Made by a program: the position numbers and the translations under genes | The notes under the pieces: generated by a model | Databases searched by the model: none | What the model was told of the DNA's origin: nothing | The model's input: the letters and a program-made list of their open reading frames with translations, nothing else | Assembly: GCA_003446735.1 (NCBI GenBank) | Contig: DMCJ01000227.1 | Span: 1-15,152 of the forward strand | Reading direction: 5' to 3' | Length of the DNA stretch: 15,152 nt | Source: Lachnospiraceae bacterium | Lineage (GTDB): Bacteria > Bacillota > Clostridia > Lachnospirales > Lachnospiraceae | Shown: in pieces, positions 6,838 through 14,307 of the stretch | How positions within the stretch are numbered: position 1 is the first letter of the stretch | Layout of the letters: each line of letters opens with the position of its first letter

Positions 6838-8136
6838 TCACTGGCCGGCATTTGAAGAATTCTCAACCTTACATCTTACGGTGAACTGCTCTCCCCTCAG
6901 CTCTATGCCCTGAGGGAATATCACCTGAGCGGGAAGGCTGATCACACCTTCCTCAAGTACATCGAGTTCGTTCTCGCTCATATAAGCGCCAACGTTTATC
7001 GTTCCGGTGATCTGTCTTACATTGACGGAATCGATCACTTCCGGGATACCCTTAACATAGACGGATATGGTCTTTTCATCCGTATCTATCGTTACGTTCT
7101 GCCCGTCGGGAATATTCTTTATCGTAAAATTGCTCTTCGGGATCTGAAGCACATCGTTTTCCATCCTTTCGATGACTACTTCGACCACGGTCTTTCCGTC
7201 ATCCGTCGAATCGGCAAGTTTAACCGCATCGGAAAGATATTTGTTGATATCGATCTCCGTCTCAAAGGATTCGCTCCTTCCGTCCACTTCGATCGCGGAG
7301 GAAGGGATATTGATGCTGTTTATCCCGGCTATCACACCGATCTTTCCGGCTATTGTGACCTCGCTCCTTTCAGAGCTTACCGAAGCTACCGCGTATCCGC
7401 TCTGAGGGCTTCCCGAAGTCGAGAAATTGATGGGAACCGTCTTTGTCGCAAGTATCTCTACATTTACGCTGACTGCCGAGATATTGCCCGTGATACGGCC
7501 TGCTTCGATCTGATCTCCTTCGGCGTCATAATACCTTATCGAAGATGTCGTCGAGATATTGTTGTTCATTCCCGTAACGGAAACCTCTGCTGTCGCCGTT
7601 TCTATCTTTGATATAACGGATTCGGGTCCCTGAATGGACACTACGTTCTGATCGAGTACCACATCACCCGTGATGAATCCCGAAGAAGGCTCTCCGTTTA
7701 CCACGGGAGTTATCGCGAGCATCTTCTTCTGAACAGGCTCGATCTCTACAAGGAGATATTCGGTCTTGCTCCTGATGCTCTCTATCTTCTCGTTATATTT
7801 ATTGGTCTCAAGATGGATCTTTACCGTGCCGTCCGCCTCGTTTAAGTCGTTCATATCGGCATAGGCCCTTATATTATCCTTGGACAAAAGATCGTTAATG
7901 GACCTCTTTGCGACAACGGTGACCGATATATTATCGGTGTTGTCAAGTATCTGATATGTCATATTCTCGTCTGTGATCTCACCGGCATTTAATATTTCCA
8001 CCTTAACGCCCGAATACACATTCTCGGCAATGGGATCGCTGACATTTACTATGACTATCCATAAAAGGCCGGCAATAAGAACGGATGCGATGCGCAGTCC
8101 GATATTTTCGGTCATCTTATCAAAGAGCTTTTTCAT
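6838..8136 (-). CDS. cdaR: CdaR (YbbR-domain regulator of diadenylate cyclase)
   Basis: A 432-residue membrane-anchored protein with one TM helix near residues 13-33 (RIASVLIAGLLWIVIVNVSD) and a large extracytoplasmic part made of about four YbbR-type repeats (roughly 40-125, 135-225, 230-320 and 330-425). It shows recurring YbbR elements such as VSIQGPESVISKIETATAEV, SEVTIAGKIGVIAGINSI and VYVKGIPEVIDSV. In Bacillus and Listeria, CdaR binds CdaA and modulates c-di-AMP synthesis. The ATG at 8136 overlaps the end of cdaA by 17 bases, and a GGAGGGGATAA site lies inside cdaA, so the two should be translated together. The glmM gene that usually follows cdaR in Bacilli is not present; a promoter and an HPr gene come next. 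Confidence 0.93.
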   Translation of the reverse strand: MKKLFDKMTENIGLRIASVLIAGLLWIVIVNVSDPIAENVYSGVKVEILNAGEITDENMTYQILDNTDNISVTVVAKRSINDLLSKDNIRAYADMNDLNEADGTVKIHLETNKYNEKIESIRSKTEYLLVEIEPVQKKMLAITPVVNGEPSSGFITGDVVLDQNVVSIQGPESVISKIETATAEVSVTGMNNNISTTSSIRYYDAEGDQIEAGRITGNISAVSVNVEILATKTVPINFSTSGSPQSGYAVASVSSERSEVTIAGKIGVIAGINSINIPSSAIEVDGRSESFETEIDINKYLSDAVKLADSTDDGKTVVEVVIERMENDVLQIPKSNFTIKNIPDGQNVTIDTDEKTISVYVKGIPEVIDSVNVRQITGTINVGAYMSENELDVLEEGVISLPAQVIFPQGIELRGEQFTVRCKVENSSNAGQ

Positions 8137-9010
8137 CCGACTTATCCCCTCCTTTCCTGATCCTGCGTTTTCTCGTGTTCACAGGCTTATTCTGGACTTC
8201 CTTAAGCTTCTCTCTTAATGTATCCCTGTCAAGCCCGGAACTTAAATTCCCGCCATAGGCAACAGACACTTTGCCCGTCTCCTCGGAAATGATAACGGTA
8301 AGGGAATCACTTACCTCGCTGACACCGACGCCCGCGCGGTGCCTTGTACCAAGCTCCTTGGAAAGCCTGCGGCTCTCGGAAAGAGGAAGGTAGCATGTGG
8401 CGGCGACCACCCTGTCACCCCTTATGATAACGGCTCCGTCATGAAGAGGTGTGTTGTGCTCAAATATGTTTATAAGGAGTTCTTTAGTTACAACGGCATC
8501 CACAGTTATTCCCGTATGCTCGTATTCGGTGAGCTTGTTATTCTGCTCGACAACTATAAGAGCTCCCGTCTTGGCTTTTCCCATCTCGAAGCTGGCTTCG
8601 ATTATCTCGTTTATCGTCTTGTCGGAGAAGTTACCGTCGACAGGTCTTACGCCTTCAAATATCATAAGACCGTTTCTTCCAAAGCCTCTTGTCCCGAGTT
8701 GTTCAAGGGCGCGGCGAAGCTCCGGCTGAAGTACGATGACAACAGCCAGTATACCTACGGACAGTATCTTTTCCGCTATCCACAATATCGTGGTCAGATT
8801 GAGCATTGCTGCGATAACAAGAAAAATAAGGATGACGACGAGTCCCTTTAACAGACTCCATGCCCTGGTATCTCTTACCCATACAAGTATCTTGTATACG
8901 AGGATCGCAAGTATGATCACCTCGAGCACATCTGTCCAGACTATCCTCGTGGGGATATGAAACGTAGTCAGATTCAGATATTTGGTTGTAAAGCTGCTTA
9001 ACTTATCCAT
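8120..9010 (-). CDS. cdaA: Diadenylate cyclase CdaA (c-di-AMP synthase)
   Basis: A 296-residue membrane diadenylate cyclase that condenses two ATP molecules into c-di-AMP, an essential messenger controlling potassium, osmolyte and wall homeostasis in many Firmicutes. Three TM helices fill residues 25-95, followed by the linker LQPELRRALEQLG and a DAC (DisA_N) domain. Both catalytic motifs are intact: DGA (191-193, in LHDGAVII) and RHR (223-225, in GTRHRAGVGVSE). The C-terminal tail is short and strongly basic (NTRKRRIRKGGDK). The ATG at 9010 follows AAAGGGTCAGC. The stop lies within cdaR. Directly upstream are two uncharacterised membrane-protein genes on the same strand, with gaps of 9 and 14 bases. 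Confidence 0.97.
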   Translation of the reverse strand: MDKLSSFTTKYLNLTTFHIPTRIVWTDVLEVIILAILVYKILVWVRDTRAWSLLKGLVVILIFLVIAAMLNLTTILWIAEKILSVGILAVVIVLQPELRRALEQLGTRGFGRNGLMIFEGVRPVDGNFSDKTINEIIEASFEMGKAKTGALIVVEQNNKLTEYEHTGITVDAVVTKELLINIFEHNTPLHDGAVIIRGDRVVAATCYLPLSESRRLSKELGTRHRAGVGVSEVSDSLTVIISEETGKVSVAYGGNLSSGLDRDTLREKLKEVQNKPVNTRKRRIRKGGDKSDEKAL

Positions 9011-9019
9011 GCTGACCCT

Positions 9020-9949
9020 TTATACTGCACTGGTTATCTTCTTTACCTTTTTCTTTTCGCGCTTAACATTGTTCTTCGGAACGGCTTTTACATAGTAATA
9101 GTATTCATCATCCTCAAACTGGACATATTCAGTCCTTGAATAATTGACATTGTGCATGAAGAATTCCAGGACTTTGCAGATAAGGAATGAAACTATCATG
9201 CCAAGAATGAGGCCGCCTATGGAGATATCCGTTTTAAATCCGGTACTTCCCACCAGAAGTATGACCACGCCGAAGATAATGCCGGCCACCATTCCTATGG
9301 TCCAGGAATGATCGATGGAAAGCCTTCTTAAAAGATATACGACAAGTACCATCGCCGCAAAAGCGATAACGGTAACGAACATTTCCTTATTCCCGAGCAC
9401 CCCGTCTATCACAAAGCGGAACTTTGCGACTGCGTTTTCCGCATCCAGAGTCGCTATGGTCTGGGAGTTCTCTTTGAAATATGTGATCACATAGTATGCT
9501 ACCGTGCCGCATGCTACGGATACCACGGAAAGCGGAGTGCATAAAAGCCCGGCCGCGATCGGGATCACATAGGGGATCTTAAGTCCGAAACAGATCGGCA
9601 GAAGGAGCACTATCGCACTGTCACCCGGAGAAAACCTGAAATAGAACACAAACATCAATATGATCAAAGCAGCTCCGACTATCCCGCATTCAAGGGAAAG
9701 AGCGTAGAGATGTGCGCAGACCATACCGCCGCATATCAGTACCGTGAGGTTAAGGGGTAAAAGTGAACCGATGAGCGCTAAGACGATCGCTATCATCGTG
9801 TTGTTTAACTTTCCCATGTAGCCGATATTTGCATTGATACATAAAAATGCGATCAACGACAGGAGAAATTTGCTAAAGGGGGTTATATATACTTCTCCCT
9901 TGCTGTAGATGTTGCGCAATTTCTCACGCAGTTCCAGTAATGCAGACAT
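9020..9949 (-). CDS. Uncharacterised polytopic membrane protein upstream of cdaA
   Basis: A 309-residue protein of no named family that I can identify. Residues 25-265 hold about eight or nine hydrophobic segments, with a soluble loop around 155-180 (YFKENSQTIATLDAENAVAKF). The C-terminal tail (276-309) is distinctive: an acidic-tyrosine run EDDEYYYYVKAVP (279-291) followed by a very basic end (VKREKKKVKK). I recall similar tails in Lachnospiraceae membrane proteins encoded near cdaA, but I cannot verify this. The ATG at 9949 sits behind GAGGAGAT. It is 9 bases from cdaA, so it is almost certainly cotranscribed. It could be a transporter-like or scaffold partner of the c-di-AMP machinery; no catalytic motif is evident. 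Confidence 0.8.
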   Translation of the reverse strand: MSALLELREKLRNIYSKGEVYITPFSKFLLSLIAFLCINANIGYMGKLNNTMIAIVLALIGSLLPLNLTVLICGGMVCAHLYALSLECGIVGAALIILMFVFYFRFSPGDSAIVLLLPICFGLKIPYVIPIAAGLLCTPLSVVSVACGTVAYYVITYFKENSQTIATLDAENAVAKFRFVIDGVLGNKEMFVTVIAFAAMVLVVYLLRRLSIDHSWTIGMVAGIIFGVVILLVGSTGFKTDISIGGLILGMIVSFLICKVLEFFMHNVNYSRTEYVQFEDDEYYYYVKAVPKNNVKREKKKVKKITSAV

Positions 9950-9963
9950 ATCTCCTCCTCGAT

Positions 9964-10332
9964 TTACCTGCTTTCGATATCATACATTGCGGCAAGCTGC
10001 TTTAAACTGTTCTGGTAAGTCTTTAAATTCTTCTTTGCCTTATGGTATTTGTATGAATACAGGATGTAAGAGATGACCGAATACACTATCACGAATTCCG
10101 CATAGTAGGTCAGAACGCTCTTACCGAATCCAAGCAGATCCATCTTGTAAAGATCTGCCATGAATATCTCAAAATCATAATAAATATAAAGTGCGAACAT
10201 AACTCCGTAAGCTATAGTCGCACCGATAACAGACCTGATAACCTGCAGGCCTATATAATCGCTTCTGAAATAATTGGCTGTCTCCATATTGCGTCTGCCT
10301 TCGTGTTCCTCGTAGGCAGCCAGCTTTGTCAT
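9964..10332 (-). CDS. Uncharacterised two-TM protein with charged coiled tail
   Basis: I do not recognise the family. From the ATG at 10332 the product has 122 residues: a soluble N-terminal part with MTKLAAYEEHEGRRN, two TM helices (about 34-55 and 72-94), and a cytoplasmic tail rich in Lys, Gln and Leu (KAKKNLKTYQNSLKQLAAMY) that could form a helix or coiled coil. I chose this start because GGAGAGGA lies eight bases ahead of it. The in-frame ATG at 10359 would add nine residues but has only a weak site (AGAAG). The gene lies between a yvyF-like flagellar gene and the polytopic gene upstream of cdaA, with gaps of 14 and about 30 bases. The two membrane proteins may work together. Confidence 0.72.
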   Translation of the reverse strand: MTKLAAYEEHEGRRNMETANYFRSDYIGLQVIRSVIGATIAYGVMFALYIYYDFEIFMADLYKMDLLGFGKSVLTYYAEFVIVYSVISYILYSYKYHKAKKNLKTYQNSLKQLAAMYDIESR

Positions 10333-10362
10333 GAGTATTATCCTCTCCTGACTTATCATAGC

Positions 10363-10779
10363 TTACTTCTGCAAGAATCTCATTCGGTTCTTGCTGGGAT
10401 CCCCTTTCCTTGCCTCTTCTTTTAATGTCGCGGTAGATTTGGTCATCATATTGTTTAAGTTGGATGCCATCTGGTTACGACACGTCTCGCAGAATCTTCC
10501 GCTTGCGATCATCTTGCCGCATTTTTCGCAGTTAACCTTGATCGGCGAATCATCTGCGAACTGAAGTCTTTCCTGTCTGATCCACATCTGAACCTGATTC
10601 GCGTCTACATTACAGTCTTCCGTGATCTTCTTCATGGAAGCAGTCCTGTTTTCCTGGATATATTTCTTTACTTCTTCGAATTTCTCCTCTATCTCCTGCT
10701 TGCAGGTGGGACATATCCTCTGTCCCGTGATATAGTTAAAAAGCCTTCCGCATCTTCTGCAGTTAGTAACATCACTCAT
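10363..10779 (-). CDS. yvyF: Flagellar operon protein, YvyF/TIGR03826 family
   Basis: A 138-residue protein with two zinc-ribbon-like Cys pairs at each end: C7-x2-C10 with C23-x2-C26, and C84-x2-C87 with C97-x2-C100. Between them is a helical segment (SMKKITEDCNVDANQVQMWIRQERLQF) that looks like a helix-turn-helix. This layout matches the TIGR03826 flagellar operon family, typified by Bacillus subtilis YvyF, which is encoded after comFC and before flgM. The order comFC then yvyF is the same here, supporting the call. The function is not well defined; a role in flagellar gene regulation is plausible. The ATG at 10779 follows GGAGG. No flgM, flgN or flgK follows; the next genes are the unknown membrane proteins and cdaA-cdaR. 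Confidence 0.88.
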   Translation of the reverse strand: MSDVTNCRRCGRLFNYITGQRICPTCKQEIEEKFEEVKKYIQENRTASMKKITEDCNVDANQVQMWIRQERLQFADDSPIKVNCEKCGKMIASGRFCETCRNQMASNLNNMMTKSTATLKEEARKGDPSKNRMRFLQK

Positions 10780-10794
10780 ATCAGTAACCTCCGT

Positions 10795-11541
10795 CTATCT
10801 GCTGCTTCCGATCGAGAGCGTTAAAAAATAAACTTTCTTTACTCCGTTTCTCTTAAGCTCTTTTGCGACAGCATCTAAAGTGCTCCCCGTGGTATATATA
10901 TCATCCACCAGCAACACCTTATCTAATTTTACATCATTTTGCCCTATAATAAAAGCCTTTTTCAAATTATTTTGTCGCTTTTCACCACTTAAAGTCTTCA
11001 TGGGAAGCGTATTTCTGCACCTTCTGACATAGTGCGGATAACAGGGGATATCCGTTTCCCTTCCTATGCCCTCGGCAAGCAGCTCGGCCTGGTTGTAACC
11101 CCTCTGATCATATCTTTTTTCATGGAGCGGAACAGGTATGACTCCCTGTATCCCGGCTCTTTTTATCGAGGCAGCAAAACGCTTTCCCATAAGAGCGCCA
11201 AGCACATCACCATACTCGCGCCTCTTCCCGTATTTAAAGCGGTATATCATATGCCTTACCGTATCATCGTATTCACACAGGGCCATTCCCCTGTCAAAAT
11301 TCCTGACCGGATTTTTTTTGCATTCGGCACACATATTATCTTCATTTTTATCATCAAGTGCCCTGCCGCATTTTATACATCGATCACCCTTTATAATAGG
11401 GAGTATCTCAATGCATTTTCTGCATATCCCCCTGTCCTTATCACTTATAAGGAGCGGTCTGTCACACACCGGACAGCGGGGCGGAAACACAAGGTCGATG
11501 ATCTCATCCAATACCTTTTTAAGTTCTTTTATACCGATCAC
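10795..11541 (-). CDS. comFC: ComFC-type phosphoribosyltransferase-fold competence protein
   Basis: A 248-residue protein with an N-terminal zinc-binding region, having CxxC pairs at 23/26, 40/43, 55/58 and 71/74, and a C-terminal phosphoribosyltransferase-like domain. The PRPP-binding-type motif is LVDDIYTTGST (211-221), and RGYNQAELLA (147-156) is the family hallmark. ComFC/GntX proteins are needed for uptake of transforming DNA in naturally competent bacteria, probably handling ssDNA internally together with ComFA; many non-competent clostridia carry them too. Neither comFA nor comFB is in the window; recD2 occupies that side. The start is a GTG overlapping the recD2 stop (GTGA). GGAGA abuts the GTG with no usable spacing, so initiation probably depends on coupling to recD2. 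The exact start is moderately certain. Confidence 0.92.
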   Translation of the reverse strand: MIGIKELKKVLDEIIDLVFPPRCPVCDRPLLISDKDRGICRKCIEILPIIKGDRCIKCGRALDDKNEDNMCAECKKNPVRNFDRGMALCEYDDTVRHMIYRFKYGKRREYGDVLGALMGKRFAASIKRAGIQGVIPVPLHEKRYDQRGYNQAELLAEGIGRETDIPCYPHYVRRCRNTLPMKTLSGEKRQNNLKKAFIIGQNDVKLDKVLLVDDIYTTGSTLDAVAKELKRNGVKKVYFLTLSIGSSR

Positions 11542-13778
11542 TCTCCATATGCCGAAAAGGCTTCCTTTATCCTGTTCTTAAGGCCCGAATATCTTATATT
11601 CTGATCCTCACAGCGGATCATTGCATTTAAGATATCCATACTCCCCAATATCGTAACGCATCTTTTCGCCCTCGTAACACCGGTATACAAAAGGTTTCTG
11701 TATCTTAGATTGGGTGATACGTTAAATAACGGCATGACTACGGCTTCATATTCGCTTCCCTGGGATTTATGTATCGTAATGGCATAAGCCGGTTCGAGTT
11801 CCTCAAGCTGCTCGTGCTTATAAGATACGATCTTTGAATCCTCAAACATAACGGTCAGATATCCCGCATACTCGTTTATTTCGGTTATACGGCCTATATC
11901 TCCGTTAAAGACGCCCTGTCCTTTTTCGGTTACCAGGCCGTAATTTCCGCGTATCTCCCACTCAAGGTCGTAGTCGTTCTTTATCTGCATGACTTTGTCG
12001 CCCACGCGAAAAATAATATCTCCGTATTCCCATTCCTTTTTCCCTTTTGCGGGCGGATTTAACATTTCCTGAAGAAACGCGTTTACAGCCACACTTCCGA
12101 AGTTACCCTTTCTCATCGGCGTTAAGACCTGGACGTCGCCGGAAGATATCTTAAGGTGATCCGGAAGGGAGCTTTTCACGAGATAAATGATATCTTTCTT
12201 AAGGCGTTTTTCCTCATCTCTCGGGACGAAATAAAAGTCCCTGCTCTTTTGATTGTCTATCGTTATATCCTTACCTTCTTTTATCCTGTGAGCATTTGTC
12301 AGGATATCACTGTCCTCTTCCTGCCGGAATACCCGGTCAAACCTTATTACCGGAAGTTCGCCGGAATCTATAAGATCCTTAAAGACATTGCCCGGGCCTA
12401 CGCTCGGAAGCTGATCGCAGTCTCCGATAAGGACAAGGGAAGTACCTTCACTTAAGGCAGAAAGAAGCGCGTTAAATAAAAATACATCGACCATCGAAGT
12501 CTCATCTATGATCACGACATCCGCTTCTATCGGTTCGTCCTCGTTTTTGGAATAAACGGTCCCCGATCCGTCAAAAGATACACCCGTACCAAGGAGCCTG
12601 TGTATCGTACTGGCCTCTTTGCCACACATCTCGCTCATGCGTTTTGCCGCCCTTCCTGTCGGCGCGGCGAGAAAAACTCTTTTTCCTCTTTCCTCGAACA
12701 CTCTCAGCATGGCTCTTATGGCCGTTGTCTTTCCCGTACCCGGTCCTCCCGTGATGATGGTCACTCCGTTTTTAACCGCCACAAGGACTGCATTCTTCTG
12801 TATCTCCTCGAGCTTTATGCCCATGCTTTTTTCCGTATTGGAAATGACGATGTCAACGTTTTTTACATTTCCGTCGTATCCGTCAAATGATCTTGACAGG
12901 CGAAGGAGTTTTGCGGCGCAGGCGCTTTCGCATTTATACGCCACGGCCGAATAGGCAAACATCCTTCCGTTTTCATTCTTAAGTATCAGTTTGTGATCCA
13001 TCATAAGATCCGCAAGCTTTAATCTGACGTTTTCCTCATCTATACCAAGGATAACAGCGCTCTTTTCGATCAGTTCTTCTTCGGGAAGACATGTATTTCC
13101 CTCCTGAAGCGACTCGCTCAAAGCATACATGATCCCGCTCTTTATCCTGAACTCGGAATTGACTAAAACACCGAGCCTTTCGGCTATCTCATCCGCTCTC
13201 TTAAATCCTATGCCATCTATATCTTCCGCAAGTCTGTACGGATTTTTCCCAATTACATCACTTACGTCATCTCCGTATTTTTCATATATCTTTACCGCAA
13301 GTTTCCCTGTCACACCAAGCCCGGCAAGGAAAGTCATTATACGCCTTACATTTCTCTTTTCATATACCTGAACTCCGATATCCTGGGCTTTTCTTAAACT
13401 TATCCCGCTTATCTCCTTAAGGCGCTCGGGCTCTTCTTCCATTATCCTTAAAGTATCTTCGCCGAATTTCGCGATTATCTTTGCGGCCAGTTTTTCACCG
13501 ACCCCCTTTATCGCTCCGGACGAAAGATATATCTCAATATCGGAAATACCTTCTATCTCCGCTCTCTCAAATGAGCGCATCTTAAGCTGAAGACCATAGC
13601 TTATATGCTCCTCATAAAAGCCGGTAACCTTTAATTTGTCTCCGACCTGCACGCCGGGGAAACTGCCGGTAACCGTCAGCTCTCCGTTCTCGTTTTCCAA
13701 TATAAGCACCGTGTATCCGTTTGTGGGATTCTGATAGATGATATTTGTGACGTGACCTGTGATCTGAACTTCTTCCAA
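11538..13778 (-). CDS. recD2: RecD2-type ATP-dependent 5'-3' DNA helicase
   Basis: A 746-residue SF1B helicase of the RecD2 family, which acts without RecBC in many Gram-positives and helps at damaged or stalled forks. The N-terminal OB-like region (VQITGHVTNIIYQNPTNGYTV) is followed by helix-hairpin-helix elements (about 85-200), then the motor. Helicase motifs: Walker A GGPGTGKT (344-351), APTGRAAKR (372-380), Walker B IIDETSMVD (423-431), GDCDQLPSVGPG (452-463), FRQ (484-486), HKSQGSEYEAVV (670-681) and LLYTGVTRAKR (696-706). Start is a TTG at 13778, with no convincing ribosome-binding site. The only in-frame alternative upstream is blocked by the stop of the preceding gene, and the N terminus from TTG matches the family. 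It is in the same frame as the flgJ-like gene. The location inside a flagellar/competence transcript is unusual. Confidence 0.95.
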   Translation of the reverse strand: MEEVQITGHVTNIIYQNPTNGYTVLILENENGELTVTGSFPGVQVGDKLKVTGFYEEHISYGLQLKMRSFERAEIEGISDIEIYLSSGAIKGVGEKLAAKIIAKFGEDTLRIMEEEPERLKEISGISLRKAQDIGVQVYEKRNVRRIMTFLAGLGVTGKLAVKIYEKYGDDVSDVIGKNPYRLAEDIDGIGFKRADEIAERLGVLVNSEFRIKSGIMYALSESLQEGNTCLPEEELIEKSAVILGIDEENVRLKLADLMMDHKLILKNENGRMFAYSAVAYKCESACAAKLLRLSRSFDGYDGNVKNVDIVISNTEKSMGIKLEEIQKNAVLVAVKNGVTIITGGPGTGKTTAIRAMLRVFEERGKRVFLAAPTGRAAKRMSEMCGKEASTIHRLLGTGVSFDGSGTVYSKNEDEPIEADVVIIDETSMVDVFLFNALLSALSEGTSLVLIGDCDQLPSVGPGNVFKDLIDSGELPVIRFDRVFRQEEDSDILTNAHRIKEGKDITIDNQKSRDFYFVPRDEEKRLKKDIIYLVKSSLPDHLKISSGDVQVLTPMRKGNFGSVAVNAFLQEMLNPPAKGKKEWEYGDIIFRVGDKVMQIKNDYDLEWEIRGNYGLVTEKGQGVFNGDIGRITEINEYAGYLTVMFEDSKIVSYKHEQLEELEPAYAITIHKSQGSEYEAVVMPLFNVSPNLRYRNLLYTGVTRAKRCVTILGSMDILNAMIRCEDQNIRYSGLKNRIKEAFSAYGE

Positions 13779-13790
13779 AACAAGTGGCGG

Positions 13791-14282
13791 TTACATTCCG
13801 GCGGTTTCCTCACTCTTTATACCGTCCGTGGTAACCCCGTTAACCTCCCTGCCAGTATGCACTATATCCTTAACATCCATTCCCGTTTCGGCAGCTTTTG
13901 CTTCGGCCGCAGCCTTTGCTTCTTCAGCCGTTACCGGATTTAAATTTCTCTTCATCTGCTCATAGAGCATCTGTGCAAGCCCGAGGCTCTGTGTCTCGGC
14001 TGCATTCTCGGATATCTTGGCGATCGTCATATCTCCGAAATATTCGGTGAGCATGGTATTATCGGCACCCTCCTCTCCGAAAAGAGATGTGGTGCTTTCC
14101 ATCTGTTTAAAAACCTGCTCAAGGAAATAGGCCTCAAAACTCTTGCAGACGTCCATGAGCTCATCATCGCTCTTGCCGTTTAACTTACCGTCCGTAAGGT
14201 TTGAGATGTTTTTGCCATTCCCTACGCTTTGATTCGCTATGCTCGAATAATAATTTCCAAGGTTGGAAAGATCGATATCCAT
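13791..14282 (-). CDS. flgJ: Flagellar rod-binding protein, FlgJ N-terminal domain type
   Basis: A 163-residue protein that matches the rod-binding domain (PF10135) of FlgJ, without the C-terminal muramidase of proteobacterial FlgJ; this short form is common in Gram-positives. The core signature is DVCKSFEAYFLEQVFKQME (44-62), followed by MLTEYFGDMTIAKISENAAE (77-96) and LGLAQMLYEQMKRN (99-112). It is thought to act as a scaffold for rod assembly in the envelope. The C-terminal 50 residues are a low-complexity stretch (AEEAKAAAEAKAAETG) ending in a polar tail. The ATG at 14282 follows AGAGG. It lies 25 bases after flgG and four sense codons upstream of recD2, in the same reading frame. Confidence 0.88.
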   Translation of the reverse strand: MDIDLSNLGNYYSSIANQSVGNGKNISNLTDGKLNGKSDDELMDVCKSFEAYFLEQVFKQMESTTSLFGEEGADNTMLTEYFGDMTIAKISENAAETQSLGLAQMLYEQMKRNLNPVTAEEAKAAAEAKAAETGMDVKDIVHTGREVNGVTTDGIKSEETAGM

Positions 14283-14307
14283 AGATATACCTCTTATTGA
14301 TCAATCA

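Noticed and set aside
6824..6860. Possible terminator after cdaR (TGCCG ... CGGCA)
   Set aside because: The stem is only five base pairs with a nine-base loop, overlaps the cdaR end, and lacks a U-tract. The T-run further on belongs to the -10 region of the HPr promoter.
8339..8851. A 170-codon plus-strand open frame opposite cdaA
   Set aside because: It lies wholly inside the cdaA coding region, whose DGA and RHR motifs are clear. The translated plus-strand product resembles no family and has no good ribosome-binding site.
10333..10359. ATG at 10359 as the start of the 122-residue membrane protein
   Set aside because: The in-frame ATG at 10332 has a far better GGAGAGGA site at ideal spacing, and that site would otherwise lie inside the coding region.
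11032..11604. Long plus-strand open frames opposite comFC (190 and 147 codons)
   Set aside because: ComFC on the minus strand has intact zinc and PRTase motifs. The antisense frames have no recognisable domains and look like by-products of codon bias.
13791..13950. Alanine/glutamate-rich repeat in the FlgJ-like C terminus as a mobile or repeat element
   Set aside because: The repetition is only a short low-complexity linker (EEAKAAAEAKAAE), common in FlgJ-type proteins, with no DNA-level repeat of note.
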